The notes under the pieces are model-generated. The model worked only from the letters and a program-made list of their open reading frames with translations, made no database searches and was not told where the DNA came from. Below, in pieces: positions 20,067 through 30,160 of a stretch of DNA of 64,000 bases (positions within the stretch are counted from its first letter, which is position 1; the number at the start of each line of letters is the position of its first letter). The stretch lies in NCBI RefSeq assembly GCF_014077505.1, contig NZ_JACGWA010000002.1:62001-126000 (forward strand), written 5' to 3'. This DNA is from Colwellia sp. BRX10-3 (GTDB taxonomy: Bacteria > Pseudomonadota > Gammaproteobacteria > Enterobacterales > Alteromonadaceae). A program made the translations under genes and the position numbers.

Positions 20067-20978
20067 ATGACAACAGAACAAACCCATTGCGGTCTTATTG
20101 CCATTGTTGGCCGTCCAAATGTTGGTAAATCAACATTATTAAATACTTTGCTTGGCCAAAAAGTCAGCATTACGTCACGTAAGCCACAAACCACACGCCA
20201 TCGAATATTAGGTATTCTAACCGAAGGGAGCAATCAAGCGGTTTTAGTTGATACCCCTGGTCTGCACTCAGAAGAAAAACGTGCTATTAATCGTTTAATG
20301 AACCGTGCAGCAAGCAGCACCTTGGCAGAAGTTGAAACCGTCGTGTTTTTAGTTGAAGGTACCCATTGGACAAGTGACGACGAAATGGTACTGACAAAAA
20401 TTAAAAACAGTGGTGCTCCTTGTGTATTAGTGGTTAATAAAATTGACAATATACAAGATAGAGACACCTTGCTGCCGCATCTACAAAAGCTAGGTGCTAT
20501 GCATGACTTTGCTGACATTGTGCCAATTTCAGCCAGTAAAGGGGAAAACGTTGATGCAATTAAAAAGATTTGCTTCAACGCATTACCAGAAGGAGATTTT
20601 TGGTTTCCAGAAGATTATATAACCGATCGTTCAAGTCGATTTATGGCTTCTGAAATTGTCCGTGAAAAGCTTATTCGCTTTACCGGTGATGAATTACCTT
20701 ATTCAACGACTGTCGAAATTGAACAATTTAAGATTGATGACAAAGGTATCCTGCATATTAACGCGCTAATTTTAGTAGAAAGAACAACCCAAAAGCGTAT
20801 GGTCATTGGTAATAAAGGCGAAAAGCTAAAGGTTATTGGCCAAGAAGCAAGACGTGATATGGAAAACCTATTTGAACGTAAAGTCTTTTTAGAAACTTGG
20901 GTCAAGGTTAAGTCAGGCTGGGCAGATGACGAGCGCGCATTGAGAAGCTTAGGCTACGGCGATGATTACTCAGGTTAG
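20067..20978 (+). CDS. era: GTPase Era
   Basis: A 303-residue GTPase that binds 16S rRNA and assists 30S maturation. The G domain shows GRPNVGKST, the switch motif [12 protein letters not shown] and NKID; the C-terminal KH domain ([24 protein letters not shown]) is complete. It lies between rnc and recO in the usual order. Confidence 0.98.
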   Translation: MTTEQTHCGLIAIVGRPNVGKSTLLNTLLGQKVSITSRKPQTTRHRILGILTEGSNQAVLVDTPGLHSEEKRAINRLMNRAASSTLAEVETVVFLVEGTHWTSDDEMVLTKIKNSGAPCVLVVNKIDNIQDRDTLLPHLQKLGAMHDFADIVPISASKGENVDAIKKICFNALPEGDFWFPEDYITDRSSRFMASEIVREKLIRFTGDELPYSTTVEIEQFKIDDKGILHINALILVERTTQKRMVIGNKGEKLKVIGQEARRDMENLFERKVFLETWVKVKSGWADDERALRSLGYGDDYSG

Positions 20979-20981
20979 TTT

Positions 20982-20990
20982 GGTATAATT
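20982..20990 (+). promoter_or_regulatory. Possible extended -10 promoter before recO
   Basis: TGGTATAAT immediately after the era stop matches an extended -10 (TGnTATAAT). No good -35 is seen. It would give recO-pdxJ-acpS a promoter of their own with a leader of about 155 nt. Confidence 0.35.
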
Positions 20991-21150
20991 ACGGGGCTAA
21001 TTTACTTTTCGCTGAGTAGTCGATTAATGCTTGGTTTACATCAGGATAGGTGCTTATGTCAGTCTCAAACTTTGTACCGTTACCCATAAATCTTAGAAGT
21101 ATAGCTTTGTGAACAGTTCATTAAAGCAATTGGGCCAACTTGGAATGTAG

Positions 21151-21837
21151 ATGCAAGAAATTACGCAACCAGCTTTTGTTCTTCACACTCGACCCTATCG
21201 AGAAAATCAACTTCTGGTTGATTTATTAACCGAGAATGATGGCAAATTGGCTGCGTTAAGTTATGTTGGCCATTCTACAAAGTCGAGTCGTAAAGCTCTG
21301 TTACAGCCTTTTTCACCGATTAACGTTACCTTGAAAGGGCAACATAGCTTAAAAAGCTTAATTCGCGTAGAACCCGCGGGTAAATCATTTCTTTTAAAAA
21401 AAAACGCTCTATTCAGTGCTTTTTATATTAATGAATTATTGGTTAAATTACTGGGTGAAAATATTGCTTGTGGTGAGCTTTTTCAGCAGTATAAATTTAG
21501 CTTGGAATCTTTAGCAGAAGCTAGAAGTATTGAGATTTGCTTACGAGAATTTGAATTGATGCTAATGGATGAATTAGGTGTTTCTTTTGATTTTTCATTA
21601 GTATTTGATCATAGTGCAGAAGGCTTCTATTATCTGCCAGATGAAGGCTTTATTCCAGCCTACACAAAGTTAAAGCAACCTTGTTATAATCGCTGGCATT
21701 TACAAGCTATTGCTGAACGTGACTTATCAACACCAGAAGTGCTCAATACCTTTAAAGCTTTGATGAGACAAGTCATTAATCATTTGCTTAATGGTGTACC
21801 TCTGAACAGTCGTAAACTATTTAGTAAAAAAGCATAA
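21151..21837 (+). CDS. recO: DNA repair protein RecO
   Basis: A 228-residue recombination mediator of the RecFOR pathway. The N-terminal OB fold (AFVLHTRPYRENQLLVDLLTENDGK) and the C-terminal helical region with LLGENIACGELFQQY and LLNGVPLNSRKLF are typical of gammaproteobacterial RecO. The usual zinc-cysteine cluster is absent, as in many gammaproteobacteria. GGAATG precedes the ATG. Confidence 0.93.
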   Translation: MQEITQPAFVLHTRPYRENQLLVDLLTENDGKLAALSYVGHSTKSSRKALLQPFSPINVTLKGQHSLKSLIRVEPAGKSFLLKKNALFSAFYINELLVKLLGENIACGELFQQYKFSLESLAEARSIEICLREFELMLMDELGVSFDFSLVFDHSAEGFYYLPDEGFIPAYTKLKQPCYNRWHLQAIAERDLSTPEVLNTFKALMRQVINHLLNGVPLNSRKLFSKKA

Positions 21838-21908
21838 TTACTTTAAAACTGAATAAATTAAAGCGCTAAATTATAAATCAGCACTAAAACCAGAATAAGA
21901 GATTTAAT

Positions 21909-22646
21909 ATGAATGATATTTTATTAGGCGTAAACGTAGATCATATTGCCACATTACGACAAGCACGTGGCACAAACTATCCTGATCCTGTCTATGCCGC
22001 TTCTGTGGCAGAGCATGCTGGAGCTGATGGTATTACGGTGCATTTACGTGAAGACCGTCGTCATATTCAAGACCGAGATATTTATGTGTTAAAGCAAACG
22101 TTACATACGCGGATGAATTTTGAAATGGCCGTTACTGATGAAATGTTGGATATTGCCTGTGAAGTAAAACCGGTGTTTTGTTGTTTAGTACCAGAAAAGC
22201 GTGAAGAGTTAACCACCGAGGGCGGATTAGATGTTGCAGGGCAGCAGGATAAAATTAACGCTGCTGTAGCTCGGTTAGCTGACGCGGGTATACAAATTAG
22301 TTTATTTATTGACGCAGATAAAAAGCAAATTGATGCTGCACTTATCAGTAAAGCAACTTATATCGAAATTCATACTGGGCAATATGCAGAAGCTAAAAAT
22401 GAAGAAGAACAACAACTAGAGCTTGCTCGCTTAGTTGAAGGCATTGAGTACGCCCATGCTTTGGGCTTGAAAGTTAATGCAGGCCATGGGCTTAATTATT
22501 TTAATGTAAAACCTATCGCGGCTATCCCTGAAATAATTGAACTTAATATTGGCCACGCAATTATCGCCCGTGCGGTAATTGATGGTTTAGATAAAGCCAT
22601 TAGAGATATGAAGCGTTTAATGCTTGAAGCGCGTGGTTTAGCTTAA
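21909..22646 (+). CDS. pdxJ: Pyridoxine 5'-phosphate synthase
   Basis: Condenses 1-deoxyxylulose 5-phosphate with 3-amino-2-oxopropyl phosphate to make pyridoxine 5'-phosphate. The 245-residue TIM barrel has [17 protein letters not shown] at the N-terminus, the [14 protein letters not shown] segment and the AGHGLNYFN and [12 protein letters not shown] phosphate-binding motifs. Full length; next to acpS as in E. coli. Confidence 0.98.
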   Translation: MNDILLGVNVDHIATLRQARGTNYPDPVYAASVAEHAGADGITVHLREDRRHIQDRDIYVLKQTLHTRMNFEMAVTDEMLDIACEVKPVFCCLVPEKREELTTEGGLDVAGQQDKINAAVARLADAGIQISLFIDADKKQIDAALISKATYIEIHTGQYAEAKNEEEQQLELARLVEGIEYAHALGLKVNAGHGLNYFNVKPIAAIPEIIELNIGHAIIARAVIDGLDKAIRDMKRLMLEARGLA

Positions 22647-22670
22647 TTTAGCACTACAGAGGGTTAAAAT

Positions 22671-23051
22671 TTGTCAGTTATTGGAATTGGTACCGATATA
22701 GTTGATATTCGTCGTATCGCTAAAATGTCTGACAGTGCTCAGCAACGCTTAGCAATGCGCATTTTAACGACGAAGGAATACCAGCACTATTTAACCTTAA
22801 AACAGCCTGAGCGTTTTCTTGCAAAACGCTGGGCTGGTAAAGAAGCTGCGGCAAAAGCGCTTGGAACAGGTATTGCTAATGGCGTATCGTTTCAACATTT
22901 TAATATCGTGTCGTTAGCGTCTGGGCAACCGACTCTTGAACTCAGTTTACAGGCTTTAGCGCTAGCTGAAGCATTAGGGGCGAATACATGGCACATATCA
23001 CTTTCTGATGAAATAAAGTATGCCACTGCCTTTGTTGTATTATCAAAATAA
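22671..23051 (+). CDS. acpS: Holo-[acyl-carrier-protein] synthase
   Basis: Transfers 4'-phosphopantetheine from CoA to apo-ACP. The 126-residue protein shows GIGTDIVDIRRI (Mg-binding Asp) and the RWAGKEAAAKALGTGI motif. The start is TTG at 22671, preceded by AGAGGG; no ATG gives the conserved N-terminus. A 16-bp inverted repeat follows the stop. Confidence 0.96.
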   Translation: MSVIGIGTDIVDIRRIAKMSDSAQQRLAMRILTTKEYQHYLTLKQPERFLAKRWAGKEAAAKALGTGIANGVSFQHFNIVSLASGQPTLELSLQALALAEALGANTWHISLSDEIKYATAFVVLSK

Positions 23052-23059
23052 TTGACTGT

Positions 23060-23099
23060 TTTTTAGATTGATTAACAATAGTATTTAATCAATCTAAAA
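23060..23099. repeat. 16-bp perfect inverted repeat after acpS
   Basis: TTTTTAGATTGATTAA (23060-23075) and TTAATCAATCTAAAAA (23084-23099) are perfect inverted copies around an 8-bp spacer. There is no T-run after the stem on either strand, so it is not a classical terminator; it could be a transcript 3' stem or a protein-binding site. Confidence 0.7.
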
Positions 23100-23211
23100 A
23101 TAAACTTAGCCTTAGCAATAATATATGTTCTATACTTTAATGAAAGTAGGTGTGTTTTTTAATCAGTAATTGAGAGATTGTTAATCAGTGAATGTGGATT
23201 TAGGAGTTGAT

Positions 23212-23457
23212 ATGCACACGAAAAAATACCCTATTGTTGATAGGCGAGAAGAAGCGCCGGAGCAATCAATATGGTGGTCTAAGCTCTCGTTAGCACAAAA
23301 GTTTTCTGCGAGTAGTTTAGGAAAGTTTGGTTATGAATTAAGTTTTGTTCGTAATGAACAAGGACATAACTTGGCAGTGTTAACGTGTAATTCAGGCGTG
23401 GCCGTGATAACTGAAGATGGCGATATTAATACCTCTCCCAATATAAATATTCGCTAA
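23212..23457 (+). CDS. Small hypothetical protein
   Basis: An 81-residue protein that I do not recognise. It is soluble, without signal peptide or membrane span. The N-terminal half is basic and contains two Trp (SIWWSKLSLAQKFSASSLGKFGYEL) and the C-terminal half is predicted beta (LSFVRNEQGHNLAVLTC, GVAVITEDGDINTSPNI). The ATG at 23212 follows TAGGAG at a good distance and is preferred over an in-frame GTG at 23188. It sits between acpS and the convergent barA. Confidence 0.65.
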   Translation: MHTKKYPIVDRREEAPEQSIWWSKLSLAQKFSASSLGKFGYELSFVRNEQGHNLAVLTCNSGVAVITEDGDINTSPNINIR

Positions 23458-23501
23458 TTATTTAGAATATCCCTTTAGTTTTTTGCATCTTTAATTTCAT
23501 T

Positions 23502-26288
23502 TTAAGATTGATTTTCGAGCTTTGTAATAAACACTTCAGCATCTTCTAGTACCAAATCTATTTGCTCAAAAAACTCAAAAAATTCTGGTTGTAAATCATC
23601 TAGGCCAATTCCTCGTTTTAATTCCGTTTCAAGTTCATGAGTTACTTTCCCTAAACTAGGCACACCAGAGTAACAACAAGCACCATTGAGTTTGTGTATT
23701 AACACTTTTAGTTGTTCAATATCTTGAGAAATGAGTGCTTCAGAAATGTTTGCTTTACTTTCGGGTAAGCTATTAACTAAGCCAACAAACATGTCTTTGG
23801 CTAACATCTTTTTTTGTCCCGCTCGTTGTAAAGCCAGTTTCCAGTCGATGATTTTTGGTCTAGAGCTTCTAATAGCAACTGGCGATGGAGTAACGAGTTC
23901 TGGGCGATAAGCGAGTAATGTCGAATCACAATATTCATAAATACTGTGATGTAGCATGGCTTCATCAATAGGTTTTGTAATAAAAGAGTTAAAGCCATTT
24001 TCGAGTAATTTGTCTTTTTCTTCTCCGAAAACATGTGCGGTCACAGCGATTATCGGGGTGTGTTCATTAAGCGTTTGCTGACGAATAATAGACAAGGCAG
24101 AAATACCATCCAATACAGGCATTTGTATATCCATAAAAATTAAAGCAAATTTTTCATGTCTACATAACTCTACTGCTTGAGCGCCATCGGTGGCAGTGGT
24201 GACATCATGCACTTGCTCAAGTAACAGTTCATTGATCAACTTTAAATTGGCTTCATTATCATCAACGGCAAGTACTTTAATAGGCACTTTTTGCTCTGAC
24301 ACTTCAATTAAACTATTGATTTCTGGTGTGGTAGTTGGAGACAGTGTTTTGCTTAAACGCTGCAGTGTTATGGGTTTGCTAATACAAGTTTTAGCACCAC
24401 TGGAAATTAATGCTTCATGTAAACTTGGAGAGTTACTATTAATGGCTAAATGTATTGACGGAATAATATCTTTAAGGGTAAAAACAAATTTTTTCACGTC
24501 ATTGAGTGCTGATGGCGTAACGTCATGACCGATTAAGGCAAAGTCGAAGGACGAGAGCATTTTTTTATCGGCGAGAATAATATCCATTTCACTACGCTTG
24601 CTAATACAGGTAATTTTCATTTGCCAACTTGCTAATATTTCACTGGTTGCTAAACGACTTGCTGCATGAAGCTCATAATATAATATAGCCTTACCGCTTA
24701 GGCTTTCTGGTGTTGATAACTGCACAGTGGGTATTGTGTTTAATTCACACTGGAAGGTAAACCAAAAGGTTGAACCTTCATTTTCGACACTTTCAAAGCC
24801 AATACCACCGTGCATTTCTGATACTAAACGTTGTGATATAACTAAGCCTAAGCCAGTGCCACCATAAATACGGGTCACACTTTTATCTCCTTGCCCAAAG
24901 GCTTCAAATATTGAATTTTGTTGCTGATTTGATATGCCGATACCCGTGTCTTGTACCGTTACTCTAATTTTGTAGAGGTTTTTGCCAATGACATTACCTT
25001 CAAGATTAATATCTACAGAGCCTTTATCAGTAAATTTAATGGCATTACTCGCTAAGTTAACCATCACTTGTTTGATACGCATGGCATCACCAATAAGTGT
25101 GTCAGGTAACTGAGGGCTAACGCGTAATGATAATTCTATGTTCTTTTTATGAGCGCTTGGTGCCAGTAACGTTAATGTTTCTTCAATGGATTCACGAATT
25201 GAAAATGGAATGTTTTCAATGATCATTTTACCCGCGTCAAGTTTAGAAAAGTCTAAAATATCATTAATAATAGATAACAAGCTGGCAGCTGAACGTTCAA
25301 TCGTTTGTAAATGATCGCGCTGTGTATCGCTTAAGGGGGTTTTTAATACTTGTCTGGTAAAGCCAATAACGCCATTAAGAGGTGTGCGTAACTCATGGCT
25401 CATATTGGCTAAAAATTCAGACTTTACCTTGTTAGCATCTTGAGCTTTGCGTTTTGCGATATCTAACTCAACGTTTTGAATTTCAAACTGCTCTAAACTT
25501 TCACGTAAATCTATCGTGGCTTGGTCAATACTTCGCTGCATCTCATCTTGATAATCCCCTAAAGATTGAGCCATGGCATTAACACCATTTTTAAGGAAGT
25601 TAAGCTCGCCAACGAGTTGACCGCTAATTCGGCTTTCGATTTTACCTTCTCTAATACGATCTATAGCTAATACCATAGATGATATTGGACGGGTTACACT
25701 ATTAATGAGTTTATATGCAAACCATGCGCTGATGATAAAGCCAGCGAGTAAAATAAAAAATACAGTTATTAATAGCTGTTGCTGAGCATACTTAATCGTA
25801 CTCTTATCTATTTGTATAGCGATATAGCCAATTATATTCATCTCTAAGGCAGAGTTAGTGGTTTGTGTCGTAAACTCGTCAATTATGGGGGCGCGATAAA
25901 TAAGATAGTCATCATAGTCATCATATTGAATTCTTTTGGGCAAATTTTGCCCCGCTTTAATTCGCAATGTATGAGTGTCGCCATGATAAGCGCTGGTGAC
26001 AAAAACTTGGTTGTCTTTGGTAAATATGGCAATGCTTTTGATAATGTCAGACTGACTTCGATGACTAAACCCTATTAAGGTTCTTAAACTATCTCTTTTT
26101 TTCTCTAATAGTGGTTCGGCACTGCTAATGGCAAGAGGAGAGATTATGCTATTGGCACGTTGATAAATAAACTGATCGAGTTCGCTATAGCGACTATAGG
26201 ATAAATAGCCTGCAACAAGTAAACTGATTATGATCGTAGGAACGATCGTAAGTAAAATCACCCAATCTTTCAGGCTTATTTTATGCAT
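23502..26288 (-). CDS. barA: Hybrid sensor histidine kinase BarA
   Basis: The tripartite sensor that with the response regulator UvrY/GacA controls Csr sRNAs. The 928-residue protein has an N-terminal membrane span, a periplasmic domain (~35-165), a second span (~170-190), HAMP, HisKA with His298 in MSHELRTPLNG, HATPase, a degenerate receiver, a full receiver with Asp720 in FMDIQMP and an Hpt domain with His865 in IHKLNGACC. The start at 26288 gives the family N-terminus; an upstream in-frame opening to 26480 would overlap rlmD and lacks BarA-like sequence. The barA / rlmD-relA arrangement is the one seen in E. coli. Confidence 0.95.
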   Translation of the reverse strand: MHKISLKDWVILLTIVPTIIISLLVAGYLSYSRYSELDQFIYQRANSIISPLAISSAEPLLEKKRDSLRTLIGFSHRSQSDIIKSIAIFTKDNQVFVTSAYHGDTHTLRIKAGQNLPKRIQYDDYDDYLIYRAPIIDEFTTQTTNSALEMNIIGYIAIQIDKSTIKYAQQQLLITVFFILLAGFIISAWFAYKLINSVTRPISSMVLAIDRIREGKIESRISGQLVGELNFLKNGVNAMAQSLGDYQDEMQRSIDQATIDLRESLEQFEIQNVELDIAKRKAQDANKVKSEFLANMSHELRTPLNGVIGFTRQVLKTPLSDTQRDHLQTIERSAASLLSIINDILDFSKLDAGKMIIENIPFSIRESIEETLTLLAPSAHKKNIELSLRVSPQLPDTLIGDAMRIKQVMVNLASNAIKFTDKGSVDINLEGNVIGKNLYKIRVTVQDTGIGISNQQQNSIFEAFGQGDKSVTRIYGGTGLGLVISQRLVSEMHGGIGFESVENEGSTFWFTFQCELNTIPTVQLSTPESLSGKAILYYELHAASRLATSEILASWQMKITCISKRSEMDIILADKKMLSSFDFALIGHDVTPSALNDVKKFVFTLKDIIPSIHLAINSNSPSLHEALISSGAKTCISKPITLQRLSKTLSPTTTPEINSLIEVSEQKVPIKVLAVDDNEANLKLINELLLEQVHDVTTATDGAQAVELCRHEKFALIFMDIQMPVLDGISALSIIRQQTLNEHTPIIAVTAHVFGEEKDKLLENGFNSFITKPIDEAMLHHSIYEYCDSTLLAYRPELVTPSPVAIRSSRPKIIDWKLALQRAGQKKMLAKDMFVGLVNSLPESKANISEALISQDIEQLKVLIHKLNGACCYSGVPSLGKVTHELETELKRGIGLDDLQPEFFEFFEQIDLVLEDAEVFITKLENQS

Positions 26289-26429
26289 TTTTTGCTGAAC
26301 TTTAGTGTGAAATATTTGGATGAATAACGCTATAATGGCACAATTGTGACTAATACCAAATAGATAATCGTTCACTATGGCAGCTAATAGACAATTTATG
26401 CTGCTCTTTGATGGCAAACTAAGATAGCT

Positions 26430-27746
26430 ATGGCAAATTTTTTTAAAGCAAGCCCCAAAAAAACGCAAGTTCAACAACACTTAACCCTTAACGTTAGTCA
26501 CCTTGATCAACAAGGCTGCGGCGTCGCTTTTCAGGGTAAAAAACCAATTTTCATTGAAGGTGCTCTGCCTAATGAAACAGTAGAAGTTAACCTTTATGAG
26601 CAAAAAAGTAAGTTCTCAAAAGCAAAGTTATTGCGAGTTATAACTGCCAGTGCCGATCGAGTTGAGCCTAAGTGCCGTCATTATTTTCAGTGTGGTGGTT
26701 GTAACTTACAACATATTGATTACCAACCCCAGTTAGCTTATAAGCAAGATAAAATAACCCAATTATTTTCTCGCCAAGCACTCAATGAAAGTTTGCCGTG
26801 GCAAAATCCTATTGTTAGTGAACCATGGCACTATCGCCGCAAAGCAAGAATTGGTGTGCAATATAATAAACATGGAATGCCTATTGTTGGTTTTCGCCAA
26901 CGTGAGAGTAGCTATTTAACGGCAATTAAATCTTGCCCGGTAATCGTGGAGGCATTTGGTGATATTTTTATTGAGCTAAAAGGCCTTTTACCCAAGTTGT
27001 CGGGTAAAAATGCCGTTGGTCACGTTGAGATTATAGCGGCGAATGAAAATGTGGTTGTAGTGCGACAATTAGTAATATTGACAGCGCAAGATAAACAACT
27101 GTGGCAAAATTTTGCTAATAAAAATCAATGGATAGTCTATATTGACGATGGTAAAAACGTTACGCCACTAACAGAAGATAAAAGCTTATTTTATTCTTTA
27201 ACTGATTCAATAAAAATTGAGTTTTCTGTTAATAACTTTATTCAAGTTAATCATCTCGTTAATAAACAGATGGTTGAACAAGCCCTGGCCTGGTTAGCGC
27301 TAAACGATAAGGATATTGTGCTCGACTTGTTTTGTGGTTTAGGTAATTTTAGTTTACCTATTGCGCAGCAAGCGAGTGCTGTTGTCGGCATCGAGGGCAT
27401 TGTGTCAATGGTTGAAAAGGCACAAGAAAACGCCCAGATAAATGGCATAACTAATTGCCAATTTTACCAAGCTGATTTGAACAGTGATTGGCAAAGCGAA
27501 CTTTGGGCGAAACAAAAGTATACCAAGGTATTACTTGATCCTGCTCGGGCTGGAGCATATCAAGCGTTAACGCAATTACTCTCCTATAAAGTAAGTAAAA
27601 TACTGTATGTTAGTTGCGATCCTACGTCATTGGCCCGTGATGCAAAATTGCTTATTGATCAGGGTTATAAAATTGAAAAAATTACCTTAATGGACATGTT
27701 TTCACAAACAAAGCATGTTGAAACTATGGTAATGTTTAGCTTATAA
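26430..27746 (+). CDS. rlmD: 23S rRNA (uracil(1939)-C(5))-methyltransferase
   Basis: SAM-dependent enzyme that makes m5U1939 in 23S rRNA. The 438-residue protein has an N-terminal TRAM domain, the [4Fe-4S] cysteine motif CRHYFQCGGCNLQH, the SAM-binding LDLFCGLGNFSLP and the catalytic Cys in VSCDPTSLARD. It is divergent from barA and 37 bp upstream of relA. Confidence 0.96.
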   Translation: MANFFKASPKKTQVQQHLTLNVSHLDQQGCGVAFQGKKPIFIEGALPNETVEVNLYEQKSKFSKAKLLRVITASADRVEPKCRHYFQCGGCNLQHIDYQPQLAYKQDKITQLFSRQALNESLPWQNPIVSEPWHYRRKARIGVQYNKHGMPIVGFRQRESSYLTAIKSCPVIVEAFGDIFIELKGLLPKLSGKNAVGHVEIIAANENVVVVRQLVILTAQDKQLWQNFANKNQWIVYIDDGKNVTPLTEDKSLFYSLTDSIKIEFSVNNFIQVNHLVNKQMVEQALAWLALNDKDIVLDLFCGLGNFSLPIAQQASAVVGIEGIVSMVEKAQENAQINGITNCQFYQADLNSDWQSELWAKQKYTKVLLDPARAGAYQALTQLLSYKVSKILYVSCDPTSLARDAKLLIDQGYKIEKITLMDMFSQTKHVETMVMFSL

Positions 27747-27783
27747 ATGTTGGTGGAAAATTGAATCAGAGGTAGAGAGTTCC

Positions 27784-29985
27784 ATGGTTTCTGTGCGTAA
27801 GTCACATCAAATGTCACAAGCAAGTTTTGAGCAATGGCTAGCGGCGCTTGAATTAGATGCTGACAAAAAAGCGGCGTTAGAAAAATTGTATCAAAAAGTC
27901 AGTTATTTATTTGATGACACCACCCAGTGCCAAACTAAATCTTTAGAGATGGTGGAAATTCTTTCGGGTTTAAATCTTGATACCGACTCATTATGCGCTG
28001 CCTTTATCTGTCCCTTGTTTGAGTATAAGTGCATTAGTATTGAATATATTCAAGAGAACTTCTCTAAACAAATATATTTGCTTTGCAAAGGCGTAGGCCA
28101 AATGGAAGCAATTAAGGCTTTACAGCAGCCACAATCAAGCCATATTAGTGCCAATCAAATTGATAATATTCGTCGTATGCTATTAGCTATGGTTGAAGAT
28201 GTTCGTGCCGTTGTTATCAAACTTGCAGAACGTTTATGCCACTTACGTTTAGTAAAAAATAGTGATGAAGAAACCCGTGTTTTAGCGGCTAAAGAAACCA
28301 GCAATATATACGCACCATTAGCCAATCGTTTAGGTATAGGTCAGTTAAAATGGGAATTGGAAGATCTTTCGTTTCGCTATCTGCATCCTGACGTTTATAA
28401 AAAAATAGCGGAACAACTAGATGAAAAACGTCTCGACAGAGAGCAGTACATGACTGACTTTGTTGATAACATATCTAAACAGCTACAGTCGTCGGGCATA
28501 AAAGGTTGCGTATACGGGCGCCCGAAACACATTTATAGCATTTGGAAAAAAATGCAGCAAAAGTCGTTGGATTTTGAACAGCTCTTTGACGTAAGGGCGG
28601 TACGTATTATTGTTGATGAACTACAAGGTTGCTATGGCGCACTAGGTTTGGTGCATACCAGTTGGAAGCATTTATCGAAAGAATTTGATGACTATGTTGC
28701 AACGCCAAAAAGCAACGGTTATCAGTCAATTCATACTGTAGTTATCGGCCCTGAAGGTAAAGCAATAGAAATACAAATTAGAACACAGCAAATGCATGAT
28801 GACGCTGAATTAGGTGTCGCCGCACATTGGCGTTACAAAGAAGGTAACGCTAATGGCAAAACTTCTGGCTTTGACGAAAAGGTCAGTTGGTTAAGAAAAA
28901 TTCTACAATGGCAAGAAGATGTTTCAGAAAGCGGCGAGTTACTCGAAGAACTTCGCAGTCAGGTATTTGAAGACCGTATCTATGTTTTTACCCCAAGTGG
29001 TGACGTGGTAGATTTACCGAGTGGCGCAACACCGTTGGATTTTGCCTACTATATTCATTCAAATGTTGGCCATAGTTGTATAGGTGCTAAAGTATTTGGT
29101 CGAATTGTACCTTTTACCCACCGCTTGCAAACAGGCGATAAAGTTGAAGTTTTACGCAGTAAAACATTAAACCCGAGCAGAGATTGGCTAAACCCAAGTT
29201 TAAATTATCTTCATACATCGCGTGCTCGTGCCAAGGTTCAACACTTTTTTCGCTTACTCGACCGAGATAAAAATTTAGCAGCGGGTAAAGAAATGTTAGA
29301 AACCGCGCTGGGTAAGTTACAGTTATCTTTAGCTAAAGTTGATTTATCACCAGCGATAGAGCGTTTTAATTTCACCATAAAAGATGATTTGCTTGCCGCG
29401 ATAGGTTCAGGCAATACTCGTTTGTTACAAGTGGTTCATTGTTTACAACAGGAAGATGAAAAATCAAAACCTGAAGTTGAAATTGACCCACAAAGTTTAA
29501 TTCGTCAACCCCAACAAACTGATACACAAACCGGCGATAACAATGGCATTACCGTTTCAGGTGTGGGCAACTTATTAACTCATATGGCGAAATGTTGCCA
29601 TCCTGTGCCGGGTGATGAAATTTCAGGTTTTATTACTCAAGGGCGTGGTATTTCTGTGCACCGGGTTGATTGCGAGCAACTGGCTAACGCACTGAACCAG
29701 CAACCAGAGCGTGAAGTAGAAGTGCAGTGGGGCATAGATAGCAAAAAAAGTTATCAAGTTAGCATTAATATTATCGGTGGGGATCGTCAAGGTTTATTGA
29801 GAGATATATCGACGATAATTTCTAATGAAAGAGTCAGTATTATTGGCCTTGAAAGTAATACCGATAACGCCAAGCAAAGTATGAGCATGACAATCAAAGT
29901 AGAAGTGGCGAATAATGAAGCGTTAATGCGATTATTAGCGAAATTGAATCAGTTAGACGACGTTACTGAAGTTAAACGATTATAG
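27784..29985 (+). CDS. relA: GTP pyrophosphokinase RelA ((p)ppGpp synthetase I)
   Basis: Ribosome-associated alarmone synthetase triggered by uncharged tRNA. The 733-residue protein has the inactive pseudo-hydrolase domain, the synthetase domain (GRPKHIYSIWKKM, FDVRAVRI, YVATPKSNGYQSIHT), then TGS, zinc-finger-like (MAKCCHPVPGDEISG) and ACT domains. The EFDD motif before YVATPK is the ExDD signature of monofunctional RelA, distinguishing it from SpoT. It follows rlmD with a likely shared transcript. Confidence 0.97.
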   Translation: MVSVRKSHQMSQASFEQWLAALELDADKKAALEKLYQKVSYLFDDTTQCQTKSLEMVEILSGLNLDTDSLCAAFICPLFEYKCISIEYIQENFSKQIYLLCKGVGQMEAIKALQQPQSSHISANQIDNIRRMLLAMVEDVRAVVIKLAERLCHLRLVKNSDEETRVLAAKETSNIYAPLANRLGIGQLKWELEDLSFRYLHPDVYKKIAEQLDEKRLDREQYMTDFVDNISKQLQSSGIKGCVYGRPKHIYSIWKKMQQKSLDFEQLFDVRAVRIIVDELQGCYGALGLVHTSWKHLSKEFDDYVATPKSNGYQSIHTVVIGPEGKAIEIQIRTQQMHDDAELGVAAHWRYKEGNANGKTSGFDEKVSWLRKILQWQEDVSESGELLEELRSQVFEDRIYVFTPSGDVVDLPSGATPLDFAYYIHSNVGHSCIGAKVFGRIVPFTHRLQTGDKVEVLRSKTLNPSRDWLNPSLNYLHTSRARAKVQHFFRLLDRDKNLAAGKEMLETALGKLQLSLAKVDLSPAIERFNFTIKDDLLAAIGSGNTRLLQVVHCLQQEDEKSKPEVEIDPQSLIRQPQQTDTQTGDNNGITVSGVGNLLTHMAKCCHPVPGDEISGFITQGRGISVHRVDCEQLANALNQQPEREVEVQWGIDSKKSYQVSINIIGGDRQGLLRDISTIISNERVSIIGLESNTDNAKQSMSMTIKVEVANNEALMRLLAKLNQLDDVTEVKRL

Positions 29986-30106
29986 TTAGTCATTAAGTCA
30001 TGTTAACGCCAAGTTCTTAAGAGAAAAACTTGGTGTATTATGCTTTAACTAGGTAACCCACAACGTGATACCTATTGAATCTTAAATAAATGAACGGGTT
30101 AATATC

Positions 30107-30140
30107 GCCCATCTAACTTTATATCAAAGCAAAGATGGGC
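30107..30140. other. Hairpin between relA and a convergent small gene
   Basis: GCCCATCT (30107-30114) pairs with AGATGGGC (30133-30140). A second hairpin, CCAAGTT...AACTTGG, lies just after relA (about 30012-30034). Neither has a strong T-run; they may end the convergent transcripts weakly. Confidence 0.4.
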
Positions 30141-30160
30141 ATGATGTTACAGTAAATTAA

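Noticed and set aside
26289-26480. N-terminal extension of barA to 26480
   Set aside because: It overlaps the divergent rlmD start and has no BarA-like sequence; the ATG at 26288 directly precedes the first membrane span.
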